From NCBI GenBank assembly GCA_028622995.1, contig JAJQJQ010000024.1, positions 2,914,001 through 2,978,000 of the forward strand: a stretch of 64,000 nucleotides of DNA, in the 5' to 3' direction. Position numbers and translations under genes: made by a program. Below, piece by piece: positions 46,601 to 59,256 of this stretch. Numbering within the stretch: the first letter of the stretch is position 1; the number at the start of each line of letters is the position of its first letter. The notes under the pieces were generated by a model. The model had not been told where the DNA came from. It saw nothing but the letters and a program-made list of their open reading frames with translations, and searched no databases. Origin of the DNA: Panagrolaimus kolymaensis. Taxonomy: Eukaryota > Nematoda > Chromadorea > Rhabditida > Panagrolaimidae.

Positions 46601-49600
46601 GGGGGAATCCAAAATCCTCTTGGCATTAATTCTTATAAAATATAAGAAAAATAATTGGAACAAAAAATCCATATCTCCAATTCAATCCCTAATTCAAAAC
46701 GAGATTCATTAATTTCTTGCATCAAAGCTTGAAGCAAGTGTTTATTGCATCAAAGCTTGAAGCAAGTGTTTATAAAAAATTATGGCTTACAGTTGAGGTT
46801 CATCCAGCGGGGGGAATCCAAAATCCTCTTGGCATTAATTCTTATAAAATATAAGAAAAATATTTGGAACAAAAAATCCATATCTCCAATTCAATCCCTA
46901 ATTCAAAACGAGATTCATTAATTTCTTGCATCAAAGCTTGAAGCAAGTGTTTATAAAAAATTATGGCTTACAGTTGAGGTTCATCCAGCGGGGGGAATCC
47001 AAAATCCTCTTGGCATTAATTCTTATAAAATATAAGAAAAATATTTGGAACAAAAAATCCATATCTCCAATTCAATCCCTAATTCAAAACGAGATTCATT
47101 AATTTCTTGCATCAAAGCTTGAAGCAAGTGTTTATAAAAAATTATGGCTTACAGTTGAGGTTCATCCAGCGGGGGGAATCCAAAATCCTCTTGGCATTAA
47201 TTCTTATAAAATATAAGAAAAATAATTGGAACAAAAAATCCATATCTCCAATTCAATCCCTAATTCAAAACGAGATTCATTAATTTCTTGCATCAAAGCT
47301 TGAAGCAAGTGTTTATAAAAAATTATGGCTTACAGTTGAGGTTCATCCAGCGGGGGGAATCCAAAATCCTCTTGGCATTAATTCTTATAAAATATAAGAA
47401 AAATATTTGGAACAAAAAATCCATATCTCCAATTCAATCCCTAATTCAAAACGAGATTCATTAATTTCTTGCATCAAAGCTTGAAGCAAGTGTTTATAAA
47501 AAATTATGGCTTACAGTTGAGGTTCATCCAGCGGGGGGAATCCAAAATCCTCTTGGCATTAATTCTTATAAAATATAAGAAAAATAATTGGAACAAAAAA
47601 TCCATATCTCCAATTCAATCCCTAATTCAAAACGAGATTCATTAATTTCTTGCATCAAAGCTTGAAGCAAGTGTTTATAAAAAATTATGGCTTACAGTTG
47701 AGGTTCATCCAGCGGGGGGAATCCAAAATCCTCTTGGCATTAATTCTTATAAAATATAAGAAAAATAATTGGAACAAAAAATCCATATCTCCAATTCAAT
47801 CCCTAATTCAAAACGAGATTCATTAATTTCTTGCATCAAAGCTTGAAGCAAGTGTTTATTGCATCAAAGCTTGAAGCAAGTGTTTATAAAAAATTATGGC
47901 TTACAGTTGAGGTTCATCCAGCGGGGGGAATCCAAAATCCTCTTGGCATTAATTCTTATAAAATATAAGAAAAATAATTGGAACAAAAAATCCATATCTC
48001 CAATTCAATCCCTAATTCAAAACGAGATTCATTAATTTCTTGCATCAAAGCTTGAAGCAAGTGTTTATAAAAAATTATGGCTTACAGTTGAGGTTCATCC
48101 AGCGGGGGGAATCCAAAATCCTCTTGGCATTAATTCTTATAAAATATAAGAAAAATAATTGGAACAAAAAATCCATATCTCCAATTCAATCCCTAATTCA
48201 AAACGAGATTCATTAATTTCTTGCATCAAAGCTTGAAGCAAGTGTTTATAAAAAATTATGGCTTACAGTTGAGGTTCATCCAGCGGGGGGAATCCAAAAT
48301 CCTCTTGGCATTAATTCTTATAAAATATAAGAAAAATATTTGGAACAAAAAATCCATATCTCCAATTCAATCCCTAATTCAAAACGAGATTCATTAATTT
48401 CTTGCATCAAAGCTTGAAGCAAGTGTTTATAAAAAATTATGGCTTACAGTTGAGGTTCATCCAGCGGGGGGAATCCAAAATCCTCTTGGCATTAATTCTT
48501 ATAAAATATAAGAAAAATATTTGGAACAAAAAATCCATATCTCCAATTCAATCCCTAATTCAAAACGAGATTCATTAATTTCTTGCATCAAAGCTTGAAG
48601 CAAGTGTTTATAAAAAATTATGGCTTACAGTTGAGGTTCATCCAGCGGGGGGAATCCAAAATCCTCTTGGCATTAATTCTTATAAAATATAAGAAAAATA
48701 TTTGGAACAAAAAATCCATATCTCCAATTCAATCCCTAATTCAAAACGAGATTCATTAATTTCTTGCATCAAAGCTTGAAGCAAGTGTTTATAAAAAATT
48801 ATGGCTTACAGTTGAGGTTCATCCAGCGGGGGGAATCCAAAATCCTCTTGGCATTAATTCTTATAAAATATAAGAAAAATAATTGGAACAAAAAATCCAT
48901 ATCTCCAATTCAATCCCTAATTCAAAACGAGATTCATTAATTTCTTGCATCAAAGCTTGAAGCAAGTGTTTATAAAAAATTATGGCTTACAGTTGAGGTT
49001 CATCCAGCGGGGGGAATCCAAAATCCTCTTGGCATTAATTCTTATAAAATATAAGAAAAATAATTGGAACAAAAAATCCATATCTCCAATTCAATCCCTA
49101 ATTCAAAACGAGATTCATTAATTTCTTGCATCAAAGCTTGAAGCAAGTGTTTATTGCATCAAAGCTTGAAGCAAGTGTTTATAAAAAATTATGGCTTACA
49201 GTTGAGGTTCATCCAGCGGGGGGAATCCAAAATCCTCTTGGCATTAATTCTTATAAAATATAAGAAAAATATTTGGAACAAAAAATCCATATCTCCAATT
49301 CAATCCCTAATTCAAAACGAGATTCATTAATTTCTTGCATCAAAGCTTGAAGCAAGTGTTTATAAAAAATTATGGCTTACAGTTGAGGTTCATCCAGCGG
49401 GGGGAATCTAAAATCCTCTTGGCATTAATTCTTATAAAATATAAGAAAAATAATTGGAACAAAAAATCCATATCTCCAATTCAATCCCTAATTCAAAACG
49501 AGATTCATTAATTTCTTGCATCAAAGCTTGAAGCAAGTGTTTATAAAAAATTATGGCTTACAGTTGAGGTTCATCCAGCGGGGGGAATCCAAAATCCTCT

Positions 49601-52600
49601 TGGCATTAATTCTTATAAAATATAAGAAAAATAATTGGAACAAAAAATCCATATCTCCAATTCAATCCCTAATTCAAAACGAGATTCATTAATTTCTTGC
49701 ATCAAAGCTTGAAGCAAGTGTTTATTGCATCAAAGCTTGAAGCAAGTGTTTATAAAAAATTATGGCTTACAGTTGAGGTTCATCCAGCGGGGGGAATCCA
49801 AAATCCTCTTGGCATTAATTCTTATAAAATATAAGAAAAATAATTGGAACAAAAAATCCATATCTCCAATTCAATCCCTAATTCAAAACGAGATTCATTA
49901 ATTTCTTGCATCAAAGCTTGAAGCAAGTGTTTATAAAAAATTATGGCTTACAGTTGAGGTTCATCCAGCGGGGGGAATCCAAAATCCTCTTGGCATTAAT
50001 TCTTATAAAATATAAGAAAAATAATTGGAACAAAAAATCCATATCTCCAATTCAATCCCTAATTCAAAACGAGATTCATTAATTTCTTGCATCAAAGCTT
50101 GAAGCAAGTGTTTATAAAAAATTATGGCTTACAGTTGAGGTTCATCCAGCGGGGGGAATCCAAAATCCTCTTGGCATTAATTCTTATAAAATATAAGAAA
50201 AATAATTGGAACAAAAAATCCATATCTCCAATTCAATCCCTAATTCAAAACGAGATTCATTAATTTCTTGCATCAAAGCTTGAAGCAAGTGTTTATAAAA
50301 AATTATGGCTTACAGTTGAGGTTCATCCAGCGGGGGGAATCCAAAATCCTCTTGGCATTAATTCTTATAAAATATAAGAAAAATAATTGGAACAAAAAAT
50401 CCATATCTCCAATTCAATCCCTAATTCAAAACGAGATTCATTAATTTCTTGCATCAAAGCTTGAAGCAAGTGTTTATAAAAAATTATGGCTTACAGTTGA
50501 GGTTCATCCAGCGGGGGGAATCCAAAATCCTCTTGGCATTAATTCTTATAAAATATAAGAAAAATAATTGGAACAAAAAATCCATATCTCCAATTCAATC
50601 CCTAATTCAAAACGAGATTCATTAATTTCTTGCATCAAAGCTTGAAGCAAGTGTTTATTGCATCAAAGCTTGAAGCAAGTGTTTATAAAAAATTATGGCT
50701 TACAGTTGAGGTTCATCCAGCGGGGGGAATCCAAAATCCTCTTGGCATTAATTCTTATAAAATATAAGAAAAATATTTGGAACAAAAAATCCATATCTCC
50801 AATTCAATCCCTAATTCAAAACGAGATTCATTAATTTCTTGCATCAAAGCTTGAAGCAAGTGTTTATAAAAAATTATGGCTTACAGTTGAGGTTCATCCA
50901 GCGGGGGGAATCCAAAATCCTCTTGGCATTAATTCTTATAAAATATAAGAAAAATATTTGGAACAAAAAATCCATATCTCCAATTCAATCCCTAATTCAA
51001 AACGAGATTCATTAATTTCTTGCATCAAAGCTTGAAGCAAGTGTTTATAAAAAATTATGGCTTACAGTTGAGGTTCATCCAGCGGGGGGAATCCAAAATC
51101 CTCTTGGCATTAATTCTTATAAAATATAAGAAAAATAATTGGAACAAAAAATCCATATCTCCAATTCAATCCCTAATTCAAAACGAGATTCATTAATTTC
51201 TTGCATCAAAGCTTGAAGCAAGTGTTTATAAAAAATTATGGCTTACAGTTGAGGTTCATCCAGCGGGGGGAATCCAAAATCCTCTTGGCATTAATTCTTA
51301 TAAAATATAAGAAAAATAATTGGAACAAAAAATCCATATCTCCAATTCAATCCCTAATTCAAAACGAGATTCATTAATTTCTTGCATCAAAGCTTGAAGC
51401 AAGTGTTTATTGCATCAAAGCTTGAAGCAAGTGTTTATAAAAAATTATGGCTTACAGTTGAGGTTCATCCAGCGGGGGGAATCCAAAATCCTCTTGGCAT
51501 TAATTCTTATAAAATATAAGAAAAATAATTGGAACAAAAAATCCATATCTCCAATTCAATCCCTAATTCAAAACGAGATTCATTAATTTCTTGCATCAAA
51601 GCTTGAAGCAAGTGTTTATAAAAAATTATGGCTTACAGTTGAGGTTCATCCAGCGGGGGGAATCCAAAATCCTCTTGGCATTAATTCTTATAAAATATAA
51701 GAAAAATATTTGGAACAAAAAATCCATATCTCCAATTCAATCCCTAATTCAAAACGAGATTCATTAATTTCTTGCATCAAAGCTTGAAGCAAGTGTTTAT
51801 AAAAAATTATGGCTTACAGTTGAGGTTCATCCAGCGGGGGGAATCCAAAATCCTCTTGGCATTAATTCTTATAAAATATAAGAAAAATATTTGGAACAAA
51901 AAATCCATATCTCCAATTCAATCCCTAATTCAAAACGAGATTCATTAATTTCTTGCATCAAAGCTTGAAGCAAGTGTTTATAAAAAATTATGGCTTACAG
52001 TTGAGGTTCATCCAGCGGGGGGAATCCAAAATCCTCTTGGCATTAATTCTTATAAAATATAAGAAAAATATTTGGAACAAAAAATCCATATCTCCAATTC
52101 AATCCCTAATTCAAAACGAGATTCATTAATTTCTTGCATCAAAGCTTGAAGCAAGTGTTTATAAAAAATTATGGCTTACAGTTGAGGTTCATCCAGCGGG
52201 GGGAATCCAAAATCCTCTTGGCATTAATTCTTATAAAATATAAGAAAAATATTTGGAACAAAAAATCCATATCTCCAATTCAATCCCTAATTCAAAACGA
52301 GATTCATTAATTTCTTGCATCAAAGCTTGAAGCAAGTGTTTATAAAAAATTATGGCTTACAGTTGAGGTTCATCCAGCGGGGGGAATCCAAAATCCTCTT
52401 GGCATTAATTCTTATAAAATATAAGAAAAATATTTGGAACAAAAAATCCATATCTCCAATTCAATCCCTAATTCAAAACGAGATTCATTAATTTCTTGCA
52501 TCAAAGCTTGAAGCAAGTGTTTATAAAAAATTATGGCTTACAGTTGAGGTTCATCCAGCGGGGGGAATCCAAAATCCTCTTGGCATTAATTCTTATAAAA

Positions 52601-53005
52601 TATAAGAAAAATATTTGGAACAAAAAATCCATATCTCCAATTCAATCCCTAATTCAAAACGAGATTCATTAATTTCTTGCATCAAAGCTTGAAGCAAGTG
52701 TTTATAAAAAATTATGGCTTACAGTTGAGGTTCATCCAGCGGGGGGAATCCAAAATCCTCTTGGCATTAATTCTTATAAAATATAAGAAAAATATTTGGA
52801 ACAAAAAATCCATATCTCCAATTCAATCCCTAATTCAAAACGAGATTCATTAATTTCTTGCATCAAAGCTTGAAGCAAGTGTTTATAAAAAATTATGGCT
52901 TACAGTTGAGGTTCATCCAGCGGGGGGAATCCAAAATCCTCTTGGCATTAATTCTTATAAAATATAAGAAAAATATTTGGAACAAAAAATCCATATCTCC
53001 AATTC
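43628..53005. repeat. 181-bp satellite array, block 1 (about 51 monomers)
   Basis: Head-to-tail monomers of 181 bp with near-identical sequence; landmark words are CAGTTGAGGTTCATCCAGCG, ATCCTCTTGGCATTAATTC and TTGCATCAAAGCTTGAAGCA. Eight monomers are 209 bp long because a 28-bp segment (TGCATCAAAGCTTGAAGCAA plus GTGTTTAT) is duplicated, with copies beginning at 44156, 46356, 46746, 47860, 49155, 49726, 50659 and 51411. A common variant reads AATAATTGG for AATATTTGG. Only the first copy, at the left edge, carries AACGGGGGG for AGCGGGGGG and leads into unique sequence. The array ends exactly at a retroelement target site. Confidence 0.97.
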
Positions 53006-53219
53006 TGTTGTATCCTTACAACAATAACAATGGAATCAGCAATCACTCAAAAAGATAAAGTTAGTTTTATTATTGATTACAAACAAGAGACAACAAACAA
53101 GCAAACAAATATTAGGCTAGCGAGTAACATGCATTGAGAGTTGGCTGCATGGAGATTGACTCGCGCTTGTTTGGCGGCAGTTTAAATACACGTTAGTTTA
53201 CAATGACTAATACACAACA
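53006..53219 (-). repeat. 3' LTR of the retrotransposon (minus-strand sense)
   Basis: 214 bp, same sequence as the LTR at 55974-56187. Directly preceded, in element sense, by the purine tract GGAGGGA. Confidence 0.93.
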
Positions 53220-53269
53220 TCCCTCCACACTAACTTAAGAACTCATACAATTAAAATATCTAACAAGTC

Positions 53270-55957
53270 TTAATTAGTAAACGTAGTGCAGGATATCCAT
53301 GACGGATCCACTTTGAGACGATCAATTGGACGACGAACACGAGTAGCATATCGAGATTGCGGTGAGCATCGACCATTTGAAATTCCATTTGAATTCATCA
53401 TCACGGGAGCCATCGGTGTTGTTTCGTAATCACTTGAGTTAATTTGAGAGTGATCAGTCACATGAGGCAAGGTTTGACCTCTTGTTGGAGTAACAGGAGC
53501 AGAAACATCCATCATCAGTTCTTGAGCATCGAGCGAAACATTAACAGCATCAGAACATCCATGTTCATCTAAACCATCATTTGTTTCCTTGAATTTACGA
53601 AGACGAGCATCATATTGATCATCGAATTGGCGTTTCATCTTTTCATCAGGTCCATAATTCTTAACCATTTGCGGCGGACGAAGAAGATCCAAGTTCGTAC
53701 GTAATTCACGACCAAGGAGAGCCATAGCAGGAGTAACACATCCAGGTGTTGCATTCGAAGGGGCGGTACGTTGAGCTAGCAAAAGATCATTTACACAGTT
53801 TTTCAATTTGACATTTGGACCATGAGCACCATCACATTTCTTGATGAAGTTCTTCCTTCGTTGAGAGCAGGAGAAACAAGACATAACCATAGATTCAATA
53901 TCTTTCATCATTCTTGGCCAATAAACACGTTGTCGAGCAAGAGCTTTCATAGCAGAGATTCCACTTTGACCAAAATGAAGTTGATCAATCACTTGAGCAC
54001 GAAGTTTCTTTGGTGTCAACACTTGATCGTTCATCATGACATCGGAACCCAGAGAATTTCTTCCATCATGATTGAAAGGCGATGAAGTACCATCAGTAAA
54101 AGAATCCCATATTCTTATTGCATCTTCGTCTGATTCATATTCCATAATGACATCAGTAGCAGTGACGGGTAAAACAGAAACATGTTTTACTTGAGCCATC
54201 GATTCCATTGAAGCTTCTTCTTCCAGTTCAGACATTGATTGAACATCAGTAGTCAAACGAGATTCAGCATCAGCTAGTCCAAGTTCCTTTTGAATCACTT
54301 CATCAGCAAACATTGATGGTCGTTGAGGTTTCGTAAAGACAGGAACAGCCTCCTCCTTTAGATGATGATGGACATTTACTTTCTTACCATGTCCCATCCC
54401 TTCCTCGGTCAGTGATTTGAACGTTGAGTGGACTTCTTCCATAGCGCCAGCAGGAGCCATACATTCTTCAGCAACCATATTGCATACAATTCCATCCATA
54501 GGAATATGTCTTAGACCAAAGGCATTGTACAGATCCAATCCAAGAAGAGATTGATCCACGTCAGCAACCCAAAGAGAGATGAGTTTTGATTGACCGTTGA
54601 GCCTTACATCAGCAAGAAAAGAACCATTCAGCTTGAAAATTTCTTTGTTTACGCCACGAGCCAACAGTGATGGACCATCAAAAGCAGGTTTACCAAGTTC
54701 TTGATACGCATCCAAAGAAAGGATCGTAACATCAGCACCAGTATCAAGTTGAAGTTTTATAGGTGTACCATAAACAGATATTTGAATCATTGGACGAACA
54801 GTAGCACTTGGAGCGGCACAAGAGGCTACCACTTTTGGTTGAGAGACCATACGAGAATCCAATTTTACTTCTTTAATGTCCTTGACGTTGCTTGATTGGT
54901 AAACAGCTTTCTTTTGATAACCATTATTATCATGTTCATCCGACACTTTGTTAGATCTTTCGCAAACTTTTGCTATATGACCACGAAGATTGCAGGAGTA
55001 GCAAACAGCATTCTTGAACTTGCATTTATCACGAGCATGAAGAGCACCACACGAACCACAAGTACTTGACATCTTTGATTCCAGGTTCTTACTTCTTTGA
55101 TCTTCATATTTTCTTACAAAATTTACAGATCTTTGTTCAGGAAGTCGTTGATCTTCTCGAGTAAGTATTGCGTTGTTCACCATCAGTTGAATGTCAGCAA
55201 ACTTCATACGAGCGTTTTTGTTCAATTGAGCCAAAACCATAGTACGAATTTGTTCCAAGCCACGATGTTGCATTCCCATGATCATGCGGAGAGTATTGAA
55301 TTCGTTCTCTTCAAAGTTGTCCCAATCCAATTGCGATGAGCTTTGCAGGATTCGACCACAGTATTCATCAAAGGATTCATTTTCTGGATCATCCCATTTC
55401 AGTTGAAAGGCAGCAAAACGAGTAGCAAACAAGGATTGTTTCTTATCAAAGAGGTTGATCATCGTAGACTTGAACAGTTTGTAATCACCAAAAGTTGAGA
55501 GGTTTGATGTGTGAGGAAGCATTGCACTCTTGACTTTCTTGAAGGTTGAGCTATCCATAGCATTTATCACCAACTTGATTTTGTCCATATCAGAGATATC
55601 AGCATCGAGTCCAAACACAGCTTCACTTCTTTCAAACCATGTACCAGCATAATTGACATCCGAAAGATCCAGCTTGAATTCAGGCAATTTCGGGAAAACT
55701 TTCTTTTGAGATGCTATTCCATGAGCAGCAAGAATCTTCAGCGCTTTGGCCACTTCAGCCATCATCAAAGCGGTATCATTTGAAGCATTCTTCAGACCCT
55801 TTTCAGTTTCGTCAACTTCTTTCGGTGTTGAACTTTCAGTATCAGGCATCTTGAATTTTCTTCTTGAAGCAAAATTATCCCAAGATCCGAACAAAGTAAT
55901 CAGCAGCGACCAGAATTGAAGAAAAGCACGAGCAGAGAAGCAGTAGATAAGAATCAC
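53270..55957 (-). CDS. Gag-protease-integrase remnant polyprotein (RT-less)
   Basis: A single 895-codon frame; the likely start is Met at 55849 (MPDTES), giving about 859 residues. The gag-like N-terminus is helical. A Cys/His zinc-knuckle region (CYSCNLRGHIAKVC) lies near 54985-55060, and an aspartic protease with LDTGAD at 54731-54748. The chain then reaches the short pre-RT segment (FTKPQRPSMFADEVIQKEL) and jumps directly to linker sequence, missing the whole polymerase and RNase H. The integrase zinc-binding domain is present (HFGQSGISAMKALARQRVYW, CFSC near 53870). The catalytic core is missing and only its C-terminal end remains. Both large deletions preserve the frame, so one continuous product is possible. 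It may serve as a structural gag/protease protein for particles whose enzymes come from a relative. Confidence 0.88.
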   Translation of the reverse strand: MILIYCFSARAFLQFWSLLITLFGSWDNFASRRKFKMPDTESSTPKEVDETEKGLKNASNDTALMMAEVAKALKILAAHGIASQKKVFPKLPEFKLDLSDVNYAGTWFERSEAVFGLDADISDMDKIKLVINAMDSSTFKKVKSAMLPHTSNLSTFGDYKLFKSTMINLFDKKQSLFATRFAAFQLKWDDPENESFDEYCGRILQSSSQLDWDNFEENEFNTLRMIMGMQHRGLEQIRTMVLAQLNKNARMKFADIQLMVNNAILTREDQRLPEQRSVNFVRKYEDQRSKNLESKMSSTCGSCGALHARDKCKFKNAVCYSCNLRGHIAKVCERSNKVSDEHDNNGYQKKAVYQSSNVKDIKEVKLDSRMVSQPKVVASCAAPSATVRPMIQISVYGTPIKLQLDTGADVTILSLDAYQELGKPAFDGPSLLARGVNKEIFKLNGSFLADVRLNGQSKLISLWVADVDQSLLGLDLYNAFGLRHIPMDGIVCNMVAEECMAPAGAMEEVHSTFKSLTEEGMGHGKKVNVHHHLKEEAVPVFTKPQRPSMFADEVIQKELGLADAESRLTTDVQSMSELEEEASMESMAQVKHVSVLPVTATDVIMEYESDEDAIRIWDSFTDGTSSPFNHDGRNSLGSDVMMNDQVLTPKKLRAQVIDQLHFGQSGISAMKALARQRVYWPRMMKDIESMVMSCFSCSQRRKNFIKKCDGAHGPNVKLKNCVNDLLLAQRTAPSNATPGCVTPAMALLGRELRTNLDLLRPPQMVKNYGPDEKMKRQFDDQYDARLRKFKETNDGLDEHGCSDAVNVSLDAQELMMDVSAPVTPTRGQTLPHVTDHSQINSSDYETTPMAPVMMNSNGISNGRCSPQSRYATRVRRPIDRLKVDPSWISCTTFTN

Positions 55958-55973
55958 ACTCTAGTCACCAGTT

Positions 55974-56187
55974 TGTTGTATCCTTACAACAATAACAATG
56001 GAATCAGCAATCACTCAAAAAGATAAAGTTAGTTTTATTATTGATTACAAACAAGAGACAACAAACAAGCAAACAAATATTAGGCTAGCGAGTAACATGC
56101 ATTGAGAGTTGGCTGCATGGAGATTGACTCGCGCTTGTTTGGCGGCAGTTTAAATACACGTTAGTTTACAATGACTAATACACAACA
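55974..56187 (-). repeat. 5' LTR of the retrotransposon (minus-strand sense)
   Basis: 214 bp, bounded TG...CA. It should carry the element promoter in minus-strand orientation. Confidence 0.93.
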
Positions 56188-57637
56188 AATTCAATCCCTA
56201 ATTCAAAACGAGATTCATTAATTTCTTGCATCAAAGCTTGAAGCAAGTGTTTATAAAAAATTATGGCTTACAGTTGAGGTTCATCCAGCGGGGGGAATCC
56301 AAAATCCTCTTGGCATTAATTCTTATAAAATATAAGAAAAATAATTGGAACAAAAAATCCATATCTCCAATTCAATCCCTAATTCAAAACGAGATTCATT
56401 AATTTCTTGCATCAAAGCTTGAAGCAAGTGTTTATAAAAAATTATGGCTTACAGTTGAGGTTCATCCAGCGGGGGGAATCCAAAATCCTCTTGGCATTAA
56501 TTCTTATAAAATATAAGAAAAATATTTGGAAAAAAAAATCCATATCTCCAATTCAATCCCTAATTCAAAACGAGATTCATTAATTTCTTGCATCAAAGCT
56601 TGAAGCAAGTGTTTATAAAAAATTATGGCTTACAGTTGAGGTTCATCCAGCGGGGGGAATCCAAAATCCTCTTGGCATTAATTCTTATAAAATATAATAA
56701 AAATATTTGGAACAAAAAATCCATATCTCCAATTCAATCCCTAATTCAAAACGAGATTCATTAATTTCTTGCATCAAAGCTTGAAGCAAGTGTTTATAAA
56801 ATTTATGGCTTACAGTTGAGGTTCATCCAGCGGGGGGAATCCAAAATCCTCTTGGCATTAATTCTTATAAAATATAAGAAAAATATTTGGAACAAAAAAT
56901 CCATATCTCCAATTCAATCCCTAATTCAAAACGAGATTCATTAATTTCTTGCATCAAAGCTTGAAGCAAGTGTTTATAAAAAATTATGGCTTACAGTTGA
57001 GGTTCATCCAGCGGGGGGAATCCAAAATCCTCTTGGCATTAATTCTTATAAAATATAAGAAAAATATTTGGAACAAAAAATCCATATCTCCAATCCAATT
57101 CAATCCCTAATTCAAAACGAGATTCATTAATTTCTTGCATCAAAGCTTGAAGCAAGTGTTTATAAAATTTATGGCTTACAGTTGAGGTTCATCCAGCGGG
57201 GGGAATCCAAAATCCTCTTGGCATTAATTCTTATAAAATATAAGAAAAATATTTGGAACAAAAAATCCATATCTCCAATTCAATCCCTAATTCAAAACGA
57301 GATTCATTAATTTCTTGCATCAAAGCTTGAAGCAAGTGTTTATAAAAAATTATGGCTTACAGTTGAGGTTCATCCAGCGGGGGGAATCCAAAATCCTCTT
57401 GGCATTAATTCTTATAAAATATAATAAAAATATTTGGAACAAAAAATCCATATCTCCAATTCAATCCCTAATTCAAAACGAGATTCATTAATTTCTTGCA
57501 TCAAAGCTTGAAGCAAGTGTTTATAAAATTTATGGCTTACAGTTGAGGTTCATCCAGCGGGGGGAATCCAAAATCCTCTTGGCATTAGTTCTTATAAAAT
57601 ATAAGAAAAATATTTGGAACAAAAAATCCATATCTCC
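56188..57637. repeat. 181-bp satellite array, block 2 (about 8 monomers)
   Basis: Resumes at the same monomer position at which block 1 stops. Variants include TATAAAATTTATGG for TATAAAAAATTATGG (one base shorter), TTAGTTC for TTAATTC, and a monomer with an extra CCAAT (near 57091). The 28-bp duplication of block 1 is absent. Confidence 0.95.
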
Positions 57638-57829
57638 TGTAAAATATAGGAAATTTAAGTCCTTTGGTTTCAATATTTATTAAGCACAGATCGGCCGATC
57701 GGCTGTTTACATTTCGATGGATAGTTCACAAGTGAAGAAAATGCTTGCTTCGACGCTCTTTTTAACGGAGAGCGATGAAGCAGCAATAAAAAGGATGTTT
57801 TGGGAATGCATCGCTGCCGCGATCGCACA
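57638..57829 (-). repeat. LTR copy 1 of the small element
   Basis: 192 bp, TG...CA. It contains the palindrome GATCGGCCGATC at about 57691 and is the 3'-most LTR in minus-strand sense. Confidence 0.85.
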
Positions 57830-58256
57830 CTCCCGACAAAAAGAAGAGAAAAGTTTAACAATATGTTTGGGTTAGTAACAATTTCAAACGATATGAAATG
57901 TTTCAAAAGTTTTTCAAATAAAGTTACAATTTAAGTTTAGCTTATTTTTGGATTAAGGTTTTTTAACAAACAATCAAAAATTAGAGGAAGCAAAGTTAGT
58001 GACACCGGAATTTCACTATCTGTTCTCATGACAGCGGCGTTGCCGAAATATCAATGGATCAACGGATGGCTCTAAGGAAGCAAAAATATCCACGAATGAC
58101 CAAGTATTTTTTGATGAAACTTTGCGGTTCACTATGTCCCATGATTGTTGTTCAGTAATATTAAAAGTATGTTGATGAGCAATAAATGGCATGATGAAAA
58201 TGATGTCAAAAGAAATCCAAGTTTCGGTGGCTAGGCATCTCAATCTCTCACGGAAT

Positions 58257-58616
58257 TTAACGTATCCTTTCTAGCAATAGCCCATACATAAATGCCATTT
58301 CAAAGGCGAGGTAGTCAACTATCTTGATTCGTAACAGCGACCATTCAAAATAAACATTGAGATTTCTTTGACCATGAATAATTAACAACAATGTGAGACA
58401 CATTTTTGGCGTAGACTCACAGATGTTTGATGTGGTCATTATTGCATAAATTAAGATAAAAATTAAGGAAATCGCAAATACCATGCAGCGATCCCTCCCG
58501 GCAAAAAAATAAGCGACGATGAAGTTAATGGTGAAAATTTTAGGTTTTTGACTTGTGAGGTAAAAAACACCATTAAATAGATGACAGTTTCGATACATAC
58601 ACTGCTTTTTCAGCAA
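58257..58616 (-). CDS. Hypothetical ORF in small LTR element, copy B
   Basis: Identical to the ORF at 59257-59616 because of the 1000-bp tandem duplication. No known domain. Confidence 0.2.
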   Translation of the reverse strand: MLKKQCMYRNCHLFNGVFYLTSQKPKIFTINFIVAYFFAGRDRCMVFAISLIFILIYAIMTTSNICESTPKMCLTLLLIIHGQRNLNVYFEWSLLRIKIVDYLAFEMAFMYGLLLERIR

Positions 58617-58637
58617 TGCAGATGGCTAGAGCCCCCA

Positions 58638-58829
58638 TGTAAAATATAGGAAATTTAAGTCCTTTGGTTTCAATATTTATTAAGCACAGATCGGCCGATC
58701 GGCTGTTTACATTTCGATGGATAGTTCACAAGTGAAGAAAATGCTTGCTTCGACGCTCTTTTTAACGGAGAGCGATGAAGCAGCAATAAAAAGGATGTTT
58801 TGGGAATGCATCGCTGCCGCGATCGCACA
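58638..58829 (-). repeat. LTR copy 2 (shared middle LTR) of the small element
   Basis: Same 192-bp sequence as the outer copies, placed exactly 1000 bases from each. Confidence 0.85.
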
Positions 58830-59256
58830 CTCCCGACAAAAAGAAGAGAAAAGTTTAACAATATGTTTGGGTTAGTAACAATTTCAAACGATATGAAATG
58901 TTTCAAAAGTTTTTCAAATAAAGTTACAATTTAAGTTTAGCTTATTTTTGGATTAAGGTTTTTTAACAAACAATCAAAAATTAGAGGAAGCAAAGTTAGT
59001 GACACCGGAATTTCACTATCTGTTCTCATGACAGCGGCGTTGCCGAAATATCAATGGATCAACGGATGGCTCTAAGGAAGCAAAAATATCCACGAATGAC
59101 CAAGTATTTTTTGATGAAACTTTGCGGTTCACTATGTCCCATGATTGTTGTTCAGTAATATTAAAAGTATGTTGATGAGCAATAAATGGCATGATGAAAA
59201 TGATGTCAAAAGAAATCCAAGTTTCGGTGGCTAGGCATCTCAATCTCTCACGGAAT

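Larger units (their letters stand above)
53006..56187 (-). mobile_element. Ty3/gypsy-like LTR retrotransposon with internal deletions
   Basis: Two 214-bp LTRs (53006-53219 and 55974-56187), identical by eye, begin TG and end CA on both strands. A 5-bp target duplication AATTC flanks them (53001-53005 and 56188-56192). Transcription is on the minus strand: a primer-binding-like TGGTGACTAGAGTGTG follows the right LTR after three bases, and a purine tract GGAGGGA abuts the left LTR. The single long ORF retains gag, protease and integrase end pieces but no reverse transcriptase, RNase H or integrase core. It is therefore non-autonomous and would need enzymes from another element. LTR identity implies a recent insertion into an already formed satellite. 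Confidence 0.93.

Noticed and set aside
57718..57880. Plus-strand 52-codon frame (MDSSQVKKMLAS...) inside the small LTR element
   Set aside because: It starts inside the LTR, ends without a plausible splice partner, and lies antisense to the inferred element direction. Protein-like composition is noted but is not enough for a gene call.
58290..58580. Plus-strand frame interrupted only by TAA/TAG/TGA codons, suggesting a reassigned genetic code
   Set aside because: All other genes in the window use TAA/TGA/TAG as stops, and the opposite strand is fully open in the same register, so in-frame TAA are simply complements of TTA.
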